From the NCBI RefSeq assembly GCF_003387575.1, contig NZ_QUAB01000047.1, positions 186,001-250,000 of the forward strand: a stretch of 64,000 bases of DNA, given 5' to 3'. Under the pieces are notes generated by a model that saw only the letters and a program-made list of their open reading frames with translations, ran no database searches and was not told the origin of the DNA. Made by a program: the position numbers and the translations under genes. Each line of letters opens with the position of its first letter. Position 1 is the first letter of the stretch. Shown here piece after piece: positions 42,614 through 52,330 of this stretch. Source of the stretch: Microbacterium bovistercoris. Its GTDB lineage: Bacteria > Actinomycetota > Actinomycetes > Actinomycetales > Microbacteriaceae.

Positions 42614-43654
42614 GTGTCAGATGCCCCAGAGATCACGCCCGAGGCGGTGGAATCCGCCGTCGCCGCCGCGCTCGCAGCGATCGGCTCCGCCGCCGACACC
42701 GCAGAGCTGAAACAGGCCCGCCACGACCACGTCGCGGAGGGCTCGCCGCTCGCGCTGCTGAACGCCTCGATGCGCCAGGTCGCGCCGGAGCACAAGGCGA
42801 CGTTCGGCAAGCTCATCGGTCAGGGGCGGGGCCGGGTCACCCAGGCGCTCGCCGCCAAGGAGGCCGAGCTCGCCGAGGCCGAGACCGCCGCGCGCCTCGA
42901 GGCCGAGCGTGTCGACATCACCGCGGTGCCCTCGCGCACCCGGGTCGGCGCCCGGCACCCGCTGACCCTGCTGCAGGACCAGATCTGCGACATCTTCGTC
43001 GGCATGGGCTGGGAGATCGCGGAGGGCCCCGAGCTCGAGCACGAGTGGTTCAACTTCGACGCGCTGAACTTCGACGTGGACCACCCGGCCCGCCAGGAGC
43101 AGGACACCTTCTACGTCGACCCGCCCTCCCGCCACCTGGTGATGCGCACCCACACCAGCCCGGTGCAGGTGCGCTCGATGCTCGACCGCGACGTGCCGAT
43201 CTACGTGCTCTGCCCCGGACGGGTGTACCGCACCGACGAGTTCGACGCGACCCACCTGCCGGTGTTCACCCAGTTCGAGGGCCTCGTCATCGACAAGGGC
43301 ATCTCGATGGCGCACCTCAAGGGCACCCTCGATCACGTCGCCCGGCAGATGTTCGGGCCGGAGGCGAAGACCCGCTTCCGCACCAACTACTTCCCCTTCA
43401 CCGAGCCGTCGGCCGAGCTCGATCTGTGGCACCCCACCTTCAAGGGCGGGGCACGCTGGATCGAGTGGGGCGGATGCGGCATGGTCAACCCCAACGTGCT
43501 GCGCGCAGCGGGGATCGACCCCGAGGTCTACAGCGGCTTCGCGTTCGGGATGGGCGTCGAGCGCGGGCTCATGTTCCGCAGCGACGTGAAGGACATGCGC
43601 GACATGGCAGAGGGCGATGTGCGCTTCAGCGAGCAGTTCGGGATGGTGGTGTGA
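42614..43654 (+). CDS. pheS: Phenylalanine--tRNA ligase alpha subunit
   Basis: A 346-residue class II synthetase subunit. An N-terminal coiled coil (about 1-90) precedes the catalytic domain. Motif 2 and 3 regions are visible: MRTHTSPVQVRSM, GRVYRTDEFDATHLPVFTQFEG and GFAFGMGVERGLMFR. GTG at 42614. Its stop overlaps the pheT ATG by one base. Confidence 0.97.
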   Translation: MSDAPEITPEAVESAVAAALAAIGSAADTAELKQARHDHVAEGSPLALLNASMRQVAPEHKATFGKLIGQGRGRVTQALAAKEAELAEAETAARLEAERVDITAVPSRTRVGARHPLTLLQDQICDIFVGMGWEIAEGPELEHEWFNFDALNFDVDHPARQEQDTFYVDPPSRHLVMRTHTSPVQVRSMLDRDVPIYVLCPGRVYRTDEFDATHLPVFTQFEGLVIDKGISMAHLKGTLDHVARQMFGPEAKTRFRTNYFPFTEPSAELDLWHPTFKGGARWIEWGGCGMVNPNVLRAAGIDPEVYSGFAFGMGVERGLMFRSDVKDMRDMAEGDVRFSEQFGMVV

Positions 43655-46152
43655 TGCGCGTCCCGCTCTCGTGGCTGCGTGAATACGTCGATGTGGCCCC
43701 GGATGCCACGCCGGAGGATGTCCTCGCGGCGCTGGTGACGGTCGGATTCGAAGAGGAGGAGGTCCACCGCTTCGAGATCTCCGGGCCCGTCGTGGTCGGC
43801 CAGGTGCTCTCCGTCGAGCCCGAGCCGCAGAAGAACGGCAAGACCATCAACTGGTGCCAGGTGGATGTCGGCGAGGCCGAGCCCCGCGGAATCGTCTGCG
43901 GCGCGCACAACTTCATCGCCGGCGACAAGGTCGTCGTGACGCTGCCCGGTGCCGTGCTACCCGGTCCGTTCCCGATCGCGGCGCGCAAGACCTACGGCCA
44001 CGTCTCCGACGGCATGATCGCCTCGGCCCGCGAGCTGGGCCTGGGCGACGAGCACGACGGCATCATCGTGCTGTCGACGCTCGGACTCGACCCCGAGGTC
44101 GGCACCGACGCGATCGCGCTGCTCGGCCTCGACGACGTCGCCGTCGACATCAACGTCACGCCGGACCGCGGCTACGCGTTCTCGATCCGCGGCGTCGCCC
44201 GCGAGTACTCGCACGCGACCGGTGCGACCTTCCGCGACCCGGCCGACCGTGACGCCGCCGACCTCGTCCCCGGCGACGGTCACACCGCCGTCGTCACCGA
44301 TGAGAACCCGATCCGCGGTCGCGTGGGCGCCACCGAGTTCGTCACCCGGGTCGTGCGCGGTGTCGACCCGTCGCGCCCGACGCCGCCGTGGATGGTCTCG
44401 CGCCTCGTTCTGGCCGGCATGCGGTCGCTCGGCATCCTCATCGACATCACCAACTATGTGATGCTCGAGCTGGGCAACCCGGTGCATGGCTACGACCTCG
44501 ACAAGCTCGACGGCACGATCACCGTGCGCCGCGCGTCGGCGGGCGAGAAGATGGTCACCCTCGACGGTCAGGAGCGCACCCTGCACGTCGAGGACCTGCT
44601 CATCACCGACGGTTCGGGGCCGATCGGCCTCGCCGGCGTCATGGGCGGCGGCACCACCGAGATGAGCGAGACGACGCAGAACGTGCTCATCGAGGCGGCG
44701 ACCTTCGACCAGGTCACGATCGCCCGTTCCGCCCGCAGGCACAAGCTGCCCAGTGAGGCGTCCAAGCGCTTCGAGCGCGGCGTCGACCCCCGCATCCCGT
44801 TCGTCGCGGCCCGTCGCGTCGCCGACCTCATGGTCGAACTCGCCGGCGGCACGCTGACCGACGAGGGCGGCGCGCTGTTCGCGGAGATCGCCACCTCCAC
44901 GATCCAGCTGCCGGCCGGCTTCGTGCCGGGCCTCATCGGCGTCGACTACACGGACGCCGAGATCGAGAGTGCTCTGCAGACGATCGGCGCCTCCGTCCAG
45001 GCATCGGATGCCGGATGGACGGTCACCCCGCCCAGCTGGCGCCCCGACCTCACCGACAAGTGGACGCTCGCCGAGGAGGTCGCCCGTATCCACGGGCTGG
45101 ACCGCATCCCGTCCGTGCTGCCCGTGCCCCCGTCCGGGCGCGGCTACACCGTGCTGCAGCAGGGCCGGCGGCGCGTCGCCGACGCGCTCGCCGCTGCGGG
45201 CTTCGTCGAGACCCCCGCGTTCCCCTTCACGAGCGAGCAGCAGAACGACCTGCACGGATCGGCGTCGGGGGAGCATCTGCCGAGCATCCGTCTGGCGAAC
45301 GCCCTGGACGGCCAGGCGGCGTTCCTGCGGCGCTCGCTTATCCCGGGGCTGGTGCAGACGGCGCACCGCAACGCGGCGCGCGGACTCACCGATCTGTCGC
45401 TGTTCGAGACCGGCATCGTGTTCACGCCCGCGCCGGGTGTCGAGTACGGCACTGCCGAGGTTCCGCCGCTCGGCGTGCGTCCGTCCGACGAGAAGCTCGC
45501 CGAGCTGAACGCCGCCATCCCGCCGCAGCCGCGGCACCTCGCGGTGCTGCTCGCAGGCAACGTGGCGCCCCGCCAGCCCGGTCGCGCGGCTGAGGCCGCC
45601 GGTCTCGCCGAGGCTCTCGACGCCGTCCGCGTCGTGGCATCCGCCGCCGGCGTCGAGATCGACGTGACCCAGACGTCGCGGGCCGCGCTGCACCCGGGTC
45701 GTGCCGGTGCGCTGAGCGTGGCCGGCGAGGAGGTCGGCTACGTCGGCGAGCTGCACCCGCAGGTCTCGGCCGACGCCGACCTGCACGGGCGCGTCACCGT
45801 TCTCGAGCTCGACCTCGACCGCGTGCTGTCGCTGGCCGGTGAGCGTATCGTCGCCGCATCCCTCTCCGGGTTCCCTGCGGCCACGCAGGACGTCTCACTC
45901 GTGCTGCCGGCGGATGTGCCGGCCGCCGAGGTGCGTGCCGCGCTCGTCGCGGGTGCCGGCGAGCTGCTCGAGTCGGTGCGACTGGTGGACGACTACCGCG
46001 GTGAGGGGCTGGAAGAGGGCTTCAAGAGCCTGAGCTTCGCGCTGCGCTTCCGCGCGGACGACCGCACGCTCACCGCGGCTGAGGCGACCGAGGCGAAGCT
46101 CGCCGGCGTCGCCGTCGCCACGGAGCGCTTCGGAGCCAGCATCCGCGACTGA
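43654..46152 (+). CDS. pheT: Phenylalanine--tRNA ligase beta subunit
   Basis: An 832-residue subunit with an EMAP-type tRNA-binding domain (about 40-155), the B3/B4 editing domain (about 215-380, including NYVMLELGNPVHGYD), B5, a catalytic-like core with PFPFTSEQQ-type residues, and a C-terminal ferredoxin-like anticodon-binding domain (about 735-832). TGATG at the pheS junction fixes the start. A terminator follows. Confidence 0.97.
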   Translation: MRVPLSWLREYVDVAPDATPEDVLAALVTVGFEEEEVHRFEISGPVVVGQVLSVEPEPQKNGKTINWCQVDVGEAEPRGIVCGAHNFIAGDKVVVTLPGAVLPGPFPIAARKTYGHVSDGMIASARELGLGDEHDGIIVLSTLGLDPEVGTDAIALLGLDDVAVDINVTPDRGYAFSIRGVAREYSHATGATFRDPADRDAADLVPGDGHTAVVTDENPIRGRVGATEFVTRVVRGVDPSRPTPPWMVSRLVLAGMRSLGILIDITNYVMLELGNPVHGYDLDKLDGTITVRRASAGEKMVTLDGQERTLHVEDLLITDGSGPIGLAGVMGGGTTEMSETTQNVLIEAATFDQVTIARSARRHKLPSEASKRFERGVDPRIPFVAARRVADLMVELAGGTLTDEGGALFAEIATSTIQLPAGFVPGLIGVDYTDAEIESALQTIGASVQASDAGWTVTPPSWRPDLTDKWTLAEEVARIHGLDRIPSVLPVPPSGRGYTVLQQGRRRVADALAAAGFVETPAFPFTSEQQNDLHGSASGEHLPSIRLANALDGQAAFLRRSLIPGLVQTAHRNAARGLTDLSLFETGIVFTPAPGVEYGTAEVPPLGVRPSDEKLAELNAAIPPQPRHLAVLLAGNVAPRQPGRAAEAAGLAEALDAVRVVASAAGVEIDVTQTSRAALHPGRAGALSVAGEEVGYVGELHPQVSADADLHGRVTVLELDLDRVLSLAGERIVAASLSGFPAATQDVSLVLPADVPAAEVRAALVAGAGELLESVRLVDDYRGEGLEEGFKSLSFALRFRADDRTLTAAEATEAKLAGVAVATERFGASIRD

Positions 46153-46178
46153 TCCCCGAGACCCCGTCCGGTTGCCGA

Positions 46179-46212
46179 GACCCCGTCTGATTCACGTCAC
46201 TCAGGCGGGGTT
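46179..46212 (+). terminator. pheST terminator
   Basis: GACCCCGTCTGA and TCAGGCGGGGTT form a 12-bp stem with two G-U pairs around a 10-nt loop, followed by a short T-run. The phrase CCGAGACCCCGTC is also repeated 18 bp earlier, at 46157-46169. Confidence 0.75.
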
Positions 46213-46305
46213 TCGACGATGCTGCCGGGCGCACTCGCGATGGTGACGCATCCGCATCGGCCGCGCAGCGCGCAGGAGCCGGCGACCGCCTTCCGATGAG
46301 CGGCG

Positions 46306-49191
46306 TCAGCGCGGCTCGCTCGATGCGCGCAGCATCGCTGCGGCCTCGCCGCGGGTGCGCGCACCGAGCTTGGAGAGGATCGCCGAGACGTGCACGGACG
46401 CGGTCTTCGGCGAGATGAACAGCCGTTCGCCGATCTGCGCGTTGGTCAGGCCCTGGGCGACCAGTTCCAGCACCTGCGTCTCGCGCTCGGTCAGGGTGGG
46501 GATGCCGCCGGCGGTCTGTCCGGAGCCGGAGCGGGCGGCGAGATCGTGCAGCCAGCCAGCCACGGCCGGCGTGCGGCACAGGTCGAGAGATTGGTCCAGC
46601 GTTCGGGCTGCTTCCGCCCTCTCGCCTGCGGCGAGCAGACTCCCGACGAGCCGGAATCGGGCGTAGTCGAGGTTCCGCACCGGCAGGCCGCCGCCCTCGA
46701 GCACCGTGACGGCTTCGCGCCAGCCCGCCGGCGAATCCGCGTTCTCGGCGGCGACGAGCGCGTGCACCGCGGCGGCGGGCCGGCCGCGGTCGAAGGTCGC
46801 GAGCTCGTCGTGCACGATGCCGGTCAGCTGCGCGCAGAGGCCGGGCCGGATGCCGCGCCGCCGCGCCGCCGCGATGAGACGCGCGGCCATCGGCAGGGCG
46901 AGCCGGACCAGCCCTCGCTCGGCGGACGCCATCTCCGGAAGGCGCAGCGCCTCGGTCAGCGCGTGCTCGATCGCCGCCGTGCCCGTCCGGGCATCGTCAG
47001 CGGACAGCGTGCCCTCGCAGCCGTTCAACGTCGTCTCGATCTCGATGACGAGCCAGCCGATCGTCTCCAGGGCGTCGAGATCCAGGTCGGCGATGAACGC
47101 GCTCTCCGCCTCACGCAGAGCCCGCAGTTCTGCCTCGCGCCCGCACCAGAGCAGCACCAGACAGAGGAATCGCAGTGCGCCGGAGCGCAGCATCGGCATG
47201 CCGTCCAGCAGCGGCATCAGCGTGAGCACGCCCCGCTCCGCCTCAGCGTTCTCGGCGACGGCGACCTGCGCCTCGATGAGGTTCAGGGCGGTGACCACGC
47301 CGGCTCCGCGCTCCAGCCCGGTATCGACGGCGACCGCCACGCCGTCCCGTGCGGAGTCGATGGCTTCGGAGTACCGGCCCAGTCGGAAGAGTAGATCGGA
47401 CTCGTTGGTCCGCGCGATCACCATGTCTTCGGGCTGGATGCGCCGCCTCATCATCCGCCGCACGACCTCGAGGCCGCTCTCGTCCTCACCGTCGCGCCCG
47501 GTGAGCCACACCAGCGCCAGGTCGGCACGGTCCATCGCCCGCTCGTCGCCGCTGCGTTCGGCGATCGCCACGGCGCGAGAGCTGTACACGGCGGCCGCCG
47601 CGGTGTCGGCTGTCAGCGTCGAGAGCGTGGACAGCGCCGTGGCCAGCACCGGATCCGCTTCCGCGCCAGGCAGGCCCGACAGTAGGTCGACGCTGCGTCT
47701 CGCCTCGTCCGCGGCATCGTCGCCGCGTCCCTGGTCGTAACGCACCATGGCAAGCACCCGGTGCAGCGGCGCGCGGTCGTGCGGTTGGGCGTCGGCCAGT
47801 GCCCGGAGCCCGTCGCGCAGCAGCCGCTCGCACCGGCTCGGGGCGTTGAGCATCCGCCAGCCCTCGGCGACCTCGTAGTAGAGCTCCGCCCGGCTCCGTC
47901 CTGCGACGGCCTCCGCATCCTCGACCTGCGGCCACAGCTCCAGCAGCCGCTCACCGAGACGTACTGCGGCAGCAGGGGCGGCTGCCTCCCGGGCTCGCTC
48001 CCGAGCGATCACCGTGGCCTGGAACGCGGCGGCCACGTCGTGGCAGGCCAGCCAGTGCTCGGCGGCCGCGGGTGCCTGATCCGCCGCGCCCAGGGCGATC
48101 CGCTCCTGCAGCGCCTGCGCGTAACCACGGTGCAGCTCGGCGCGCTCCCCGGGCAGCAGCTCGGCGGCGGCGAACTCCCGGATCAGCGCGTGCCGGAACG
48201 ACAGCCCGTCCTGGTTCGAGATCAGCACGCCGGCATCTACGGCCGCGCGCAGCGCCGTACGCAGTCCGACTGAATCCGCACCCAGGATGTCGCGGAGCAG
48301 CTCCTCATCGATCGCCACGCCGCCCACGGCGGCCGCGGCGAGAACCTGCCGCACGGGCTCGTCGAGCAGGTCGTAACGGGCCAGCACCAGGTCGCGGAGA
48401 GTGCCCGGCAGCTGCTCCGCGCCACCGCGTGCCGCGAGCTCTTCGACGAAGAACGGCACCCCGTCGCTGCGCGACACGATGGCGTCGATGTCGGCGGTGT
48501 CCAGCCCCGGTGCTGTGACCGCGACGAGGCGGGCGGCGTCGGCGGCATCGAGCGGCTCGACGTCGATCATGGTGACGTTGCGGTTGCGCTCGAGCTCGGC
48601 CAGCAGCGGACGCAGCGGATGCGTGCGCCCGACGTCGTCGGTGCGGTACGTGAGCACGAACATCACATGCTGGGCGTGCGCGGTCAGGCTCAGCGCCTGC
48701 AGCAGCGCCAGGGTGGCGGCATCCGCCCAGTGCAGATCCTCGATCACGAGGAGCAGCTGGCGTGACTCGCTCAGCGACTCGAGCACGCGCTCGACGGCCT
48801 CGGCGAGGTGACGGCTCGGCGCGGCCGTGGCATCGTCCGCGGCCAGGCCGGGAATGAGCGAGTCCAGGGCGGCGATCACACCGGGCGTCCGCGCTGCGGC
48901 GCGAACCGCGTCCTCGCCGACGCCGCGGGTCAGGTCCTGCAGCATCCTGCGCACCGGGGTGAACGGGGTGCCGATCTCGCCCAGGTCCACGCACTGGCCG
49001 ATCGCGATGACGGGTTCACCGTCGAGCGGGGCAGCCAGGAACTCCGCCACCAGCCGCGACTTGCCGATGCCGGCCTCCCCGCGCACCACGACGACACGCG
49101 GCTGTCCGGCGCGAGTCTCGTCGAAAGCGTCGTGCAGCAGGCGCAACTCCCGGGTGCGCCCCACCACCGGCGGCGCTGGTGCGGAGGTCAT
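46306..49191 (-). CDS. Large ATP-binding LuxR-family transcriptional regulator (LAL type)
   Basis: A 961-residue regulator. The N-terminal AAA/STAND ATPase has Walker A GEAGIGKS (about 38-45) and Walker B-like LLLVIEDLHWADA. A long helical, TPR-like middle follows, and the C-terminus (about 900-955) is a LuxR helix-turn-helix, LTERETQVLELVAQGLTNAQIGERL. Members bind a metabolite and activate nearby genes. ATG at 49191 is chosen over GTG at 49197; neither has a clear ribosome-binding site. The target is unknown; the divergent 69-residue gene is the closest candidate. Confidence 0.9.
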   Translation of the reverse strand: MTSAPAPPVVGRTRELRLLHDAFDETRAGQPRVVVVRGEAGIGKSRLVAEFLAAPLDGEPVIAIGQCVDLGEIGTPFTPVRRMLQDLTRGVGEDAVRAAARTPGVIAALDSLIPGLAADDATAAPSRHLAEAVERVLESLSESRQLLLVIEDLHWADAATLALLQALSLTAHAQHVMFVLTYRTDDVGRTHPLRPLLAELERNRNVTMIDVEPLDAADAARLVAVTAPGLDTADIDAIVSRSDGVPFFVEELAARGGAEQLPGTLRDLVLARYDLLDEPVRQVLAAAAVGGVAIDEELLRDILGADSVGLRTALRAAVDAGVLISNQDGLSFRHALIREFAAAELLPGERAELHRGYAQALQERIALGAADQAPAAAEHWLACHDVAAAFQATVIARERAREAAAPAAAVRLGERLLELWPQVEDAEAVAGRSRAELYYEVAEGWRMLNAPSRCERLLRDGLRALADAQPHDRAPLHRVLAMVRYDQGRGDDAADEARRSVDLLSGLPGAEADPVLATALSTLSTLTADTAAAAVYSSRAVAIAERSGDERAMDRADLALVWLTGRDGEDESGLEVVRRMMRRRIQPEDMVIARTNESDLLFRLGRYSEAIDSARDGVAVAVDTGLERGAGVVTALNLIEAQVAVAENAEAERGVLTLMPLLDGMPMLRSGALRFLCLVLLWCGREAELRALREAESAFIADLDLDALETIGWLVIEIETTLNGCEGTLSADDARTGTAAIEHALTEALRLPEMASAERGLVRLALPMAARLIAAARRRGIRPGLCAQLTGIVHDELATFDRGRPAAAVHALVAAENADSPAGWREAVTVLEGGGLPVRNLDYARFRLVGSLLAAGERAEAARTLDQSLDLCRTPAVAGWLHDLAARSGSGQTAGGIPTLTERETQVLELVAQGLTNAQIGERLFISPKTASVHVSAILSKLGARTRGEAAAMLRASSEPR

Positions 49192-49353
49192 GCGCACATC
49201 ATGGCATCCCTCAGGATCGGGACGGGATACCTAGACACGGGCCGGTGGCGAAGATAAGGCGTTCGCCTGATGCCGGGCGTGCACCTCAGAGCGCATCGTC
49301 GTACCCATCAACCGGAATCCCGGATCGACCGGGCGGAACAGGGAGAGGGAACC

Positions 49354-49563
49354 ATGTACGAGGGGATCTACGCCGCATCGATGATGGAGCAGCAGCGCAC
49401 CGCGGAACTGAACCGGGCCTGCGAGCTGCGTCGCCGGGCGGAGGAGCGGATGGAGGGCACGACCGAGACCGGGGAGCGGGGCCGGGTGCGCGCAGCTCTC
49501 ACGCTGGCGATGCGCCCGCGGCGTCGGCGCAGCCTGCAGAAGCCCGAGGTGGTGCTCTGGTGA
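49354..49563 (+). CDS. Small hypothetical protein
   Basis: A 69-residue protein, MYEGIYAASMMEQQ onward, with a helical Glu/Arg-rich middle and a strongly basic C-terminus (MRPRRRRSLQK). No membrane helix or cysteine. GGGAGAGGG lies just before the ATG, and the longer in-frame reading upstream has no ribosome-binding site. It is divergent from the LAL regulator across 162 bp that contain no clear promoter. I do not recognise the family. Confidence 0.65.
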   Translation: MYEGIYAASMMEQQRTAELNRACELRRRAEERMEGTTETGERGRVRAALTLAMRPRRRRSLQKPEVVLW

Positions 49564-49585
49564 GCAGAGACCCGGCGGAGGGGAA

Positions 49586-49621
49586 GGAACGGCGACGGCC
49601 CGGTGGGGCCGCCGCCGTCCC
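49586..49621. terminator. Bidirectional terminator hairpin
   Basis: Arms 49586-49601 and 49606-49621 form a 16-bp stem with two G-U pairs and a GGTG loop, between the convergent small gene and the amidohydrolase gene. Confidence 0.75.
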
Positions 49622-49629
49622 GTGCGAGG

Positions 49630-50850
49630 TCAGCCCTCGACGCCCGCCCGGCGCAGCCGGGTGATGGCGAGGTGCGCGAGGATGGCTGCTTCGCGAGCCA
49701 GCACCGAGTCGTCGAACAGCACGTGCGGCGAGTGGTTCATCGCCGCCGTCGCGAGATCCGTTCCCTCGGGACTCGCGGAGAGCGAGATGAAGGTTCCGGG
49801 CACCTCGGCGAGCACGAACGAGAAGTCCTCGGAGCCCATCATCCCGTGCGGGGCGACGATCACCTGCTCATCGCCGAGGAGCTCACGGAGTTCGTCGACC
49901 ACGAACGCGGTCTCGGTCTCGTCGTTCACCGTCGGGATGTACTGCGTGCTGAAGTCCACCTCCGCGGTGCATCCGTAGGCCGATGCGAGCCCCTCCGCCA
50001 GCGAGGTGATGAAGCCCGGCAGGGCATCGAGAGCGGCCTGTGACATCGTTCGCACCGTCGCACCGAGCTTCGCCGAAGGCGGGATGACGTTGATCGCCTC
50101 GCCGGCGCTGAGCTGGGTGACGCTGATCACCACCGGGTCGAATGCCTCGAACCGCCGAGTGATCAGGCTCTGCAGCTGAGCGGCGATGAGCGACAGCGGA
50201 AGCACCGGGTCGGCGGCGCTCTGCGGCTGGGAGCCGTGCCCGCCCTTGCCGTGCACGGTGATGTGCAGTTCGCTCGATCCCGCGAGCAGCGTGCCCGGCT
50301 TCGTCGCGACCAGGCCGCGGGGACCAGGGCCGACGTGGATCGCGTAGGAGCCGATCGGGCGCTCGCCCGCGGCATCCAGGATGCCCTCCTCGATCATCAC
50401 GGATGCTCCGTTGTACCCCTCTTCACCCGGCTGGAACATGAAGACGACGGAACCCTCGATCTCGTCGCGGCGCGCACTCAGCAGCCGGGCCGCGCCGACC
50501 AGGCCGGCCGTGTGCAGGTCGTGGCCGCAGGCATGCATGCGGCCTGTGGTCGAGGCGTAGTCCAGTCCGGTCTCCTCACGCACGGGGAGGCCGTCCATGT
50601 CGCCGCGCAGCAGCACGACCCGGCCGGGCTTCCCGCCACGCAGTACAGCAGTGATCGAACTGGTCTTCACACCGGTGGTGATCTCGAGGGGGAGTCCCTC
50701 CAAGGCCTGGAGCACGCGCTTCTGGGTCCACGGGAGGTCGAGGCCGACCTCGGGATTGCGGTGCAGCTCGCGGCGCAGATCCTGCAGTTCGGGCAGCAGG
50801 GCCTCGGCGTCGTCCACGAGGGTCGAGGTGGTCTGGTCGATGAGTGTCAT
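49630..50850 (-). CDS. M20-family amidohydrolase/peptidase
   Basis: A 406-residue metal-dependent amidohydrolase of the M20D type (hippurate, IAA-amino-acid and N-acyl-amino-acid hydrolases). Metal ligands are seen in MHACGHDLHTAGL, FQPGEEGYNG and the later SEDFSF region, with the dimerisation domain between about 185 and 300. ATG at 50850 follows GGAAAGAAG. It is 29 nt downstream of the MFS gene, suggesting that the transporter handles its substrate or product. Confidence 0.92.
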   Translation of the reverse strand: MTLIDQTTSTLVDDAEALLPELQDLRRELHRNPEVGLDLPWTQKRVLQALEGLPLEITTGVKTSSITAVLRGGKPGRVVLLRGDMDGLPVREETGLDYASTTGRMHACGHDLHTAGLVGAARLLSARRDEIEGSVVFMFQPGEEGYNGASVMIEEGILDAAGERPIGSYAIHVGPGPRGLVATKPGTLLAGSSELHITVHGKGGHGSQPQSAADPVLPLSLIAAQLQSLITRRFEAFDPVVISVTQLSAGEAINVIPPSAKLGATVRTMSQAALDALPGFITSLAEGLASAYGCTAEVDFSTQYIPTVNDETETAFVVDELRELLGDEQVIVAPHGMMGSEDFSFVLAEVPGTFISLSASPEGTDLATAAMNHSPHVLFDDSVLAREAAILAHLAITRLRRAGVEG

Positions 50851-50879
50851 GTCTTCTTTCCGTTCCGGAGGTGGGGGAG

Positions 50880-52316
50880 TCAGGCGACGTCGGCAGCGAC
50901 GGTGTGCACGGCTGTCGTCTGCGCGCCGCGTACGCGAACGATCATCAGCAGCAGGAACGCGAGGGCGAACGCGGCGGCGCAGATCAGCCACACGGTCACG
51001 TAGCCGCCGACCGACGAGGCCAGTGTCCCGGGCAGGGCGAATGCGCTGAGCACCACCGCGAACACGGCGCCGGCGACCGAGCCACCCAGGGTCTTCAGAG
51101 TGTTGTAGAGGCCGGTGGCGATGCCGGTCTCGGATGCCGGGGACAGCTCCGCGACCAGCGCGGGCAGCGCGCCGAGCAGCAGGCCGCCGCCGAAGCCGGA
51201 GATGACGACGGTGCCGATCACGACGGGGAAGGAGTCGTGCCCGACGGCGAGGAGCACGTTGGCGATCGCGGCCAGGCCCACGCCCAGCATCAGCACACCC
51301 CGCATCGTGGTCTTCGCCGCAATGCCGGCGAACAGGGCGGCGCCGACCGCCGCGACCAGCGCGGAAGCCGCGGTGAGCAGCCCGATGACGCCGGAGGAGA
51401 GCGCGAACCCGTACCCGACGGTGTCCGGGTCGGCGGCGTAGAACGTGGTCATCACGGTCTGCGTGCCGAACAGGCTCATGCCGAACAGGAAGGAGGTCGC
51501 ATAGACCGGCCACAAAGCGCGAGACGCGACGACGCGCACGTTGATCGCGGGGCTCTCGACGCGCAGCTCCCAGAGGATGAAGCCGATCACGACGGCCGCG
51601 GCGACGATGAGGGTGACGATGGTCGTGAGGTTGCCGAACCCGGTGCCCTGTGCACTGCGCAGACCGAACAGGATTGCGAGCATGCCGACGGCGAGCAGCG
51701 CGAAGCCGACCCAGTCGATCTTCGACAGCGTCCGCATGGTGGATTCGGGAACCACGGTGAACACGATGATCACGCAGGCGAGCACCACGGCGGACGGCAC
51801 CAGCAGGGCAGGCACGATCGGCAGAGCGACCCCGACGAAGCCGCCGATGATCGCACCGAGGACGGCGCCGATCGTGAGGGCCGAGACGAGCATGCCCACG
51901 GCGCGTCGCCCGGACTGGCCCTGGACGCGGCTGTGCACGATCCCGATCTCGAGCGGGAGCCAGACGGCGAGAGGCCCGATCAGCAGGCGCGCCGCGAGCA
52001 TGACGGGCAGGTTCGGCGCGAATGCGGTGAGCAGGGTGCCGGCGAGCACCAGCACGATGCCGATGCGGAGCATGAGGCGGTGTCCGAAGATGTCACCGAG
52101 CCGGGACAGGATGGGCACGCAGACGGCGGCCGCGAGGGTCTGAACGGTGTTGAACCAGGTGATGTCGGCGTCGCTCACCCCGAGGTGCGCGGCGATCGAG
52201 CCGAACAGGGGCAGGTAGTAGCCCTGGATGAATCCGCTGGTGAGTTCCACGAAGACGAGGAACCCGACGACGGCGGCGACCCGCTGCGTCGTTGCGGCAG
52301 GAGTGGGTGTGGTCAT
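50880..52316 (-). CDS. MFS transporter, DHA2-like
   Basis: A 478-residue permease with about 14 hydrophobic segments, the size and layout of the drug:H+ antiporter-2 group. ILSRLGDIFGHRLMLRIG is the loop 2-3 signature and GFGGGLLLGALPALVAELSP lies in the second half. ATG at 52316 is chosen; an in-frame GTG at 52334 would overlap tetR. It lies 14 nt after tetR on the same strand, and before the amidohydrolase gene. Confidence 0.88.
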   Translation of the reverse strand: MTTPTPAATTQRVAAVVGFLVFVELTSGFIQGYYLPLFGSIAAHLGVSDADITWFNTVQTLAAAVCVPILSRLGDIFGHRLMLRIGIVLVLAGTLLTAFAPNLPVMLAARLLIGPLAVWLPLEIGIVHSRVQGQSGRRAVGMLVSALTIGAVLGAIIGGFVGVALPIVPALLVPSAVVLACVIIVFTVVPESTMRTLSKIDWVGFALLAVGMLAILFGLRSAQGTGFGNLTTIVTLIVAAAVVIGFILWELRVESPAINVRVVASRALWPVYATSFLFGMSLFGTQTVMTTFYAADPDTVGYGFALSSGVIGLLTAASALVAAVGAALFAGIAAKTTMRGVLMLGVGLAAIANVLLAVGHDSFPVVIGTVVISGFGGGLLLGALPALVAELSPASETGIATGLYNTLKTLGGSVAGAVFAVVLSAFALPGTLASSVGGYVTVWLICAAAFALAFLLLMIVRVRGAQTTAVHTVAADVA

Positions 52317-52330
52317 GGACGGGTGTTCTT

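Noticed and set aside
40846..42816. Minus-strand frame opposite gntP
   Set aside because: The Ser/Thr/Pro/Ala-rich translation is typical of reading a hydrophobic membrane-protein gene backwards.
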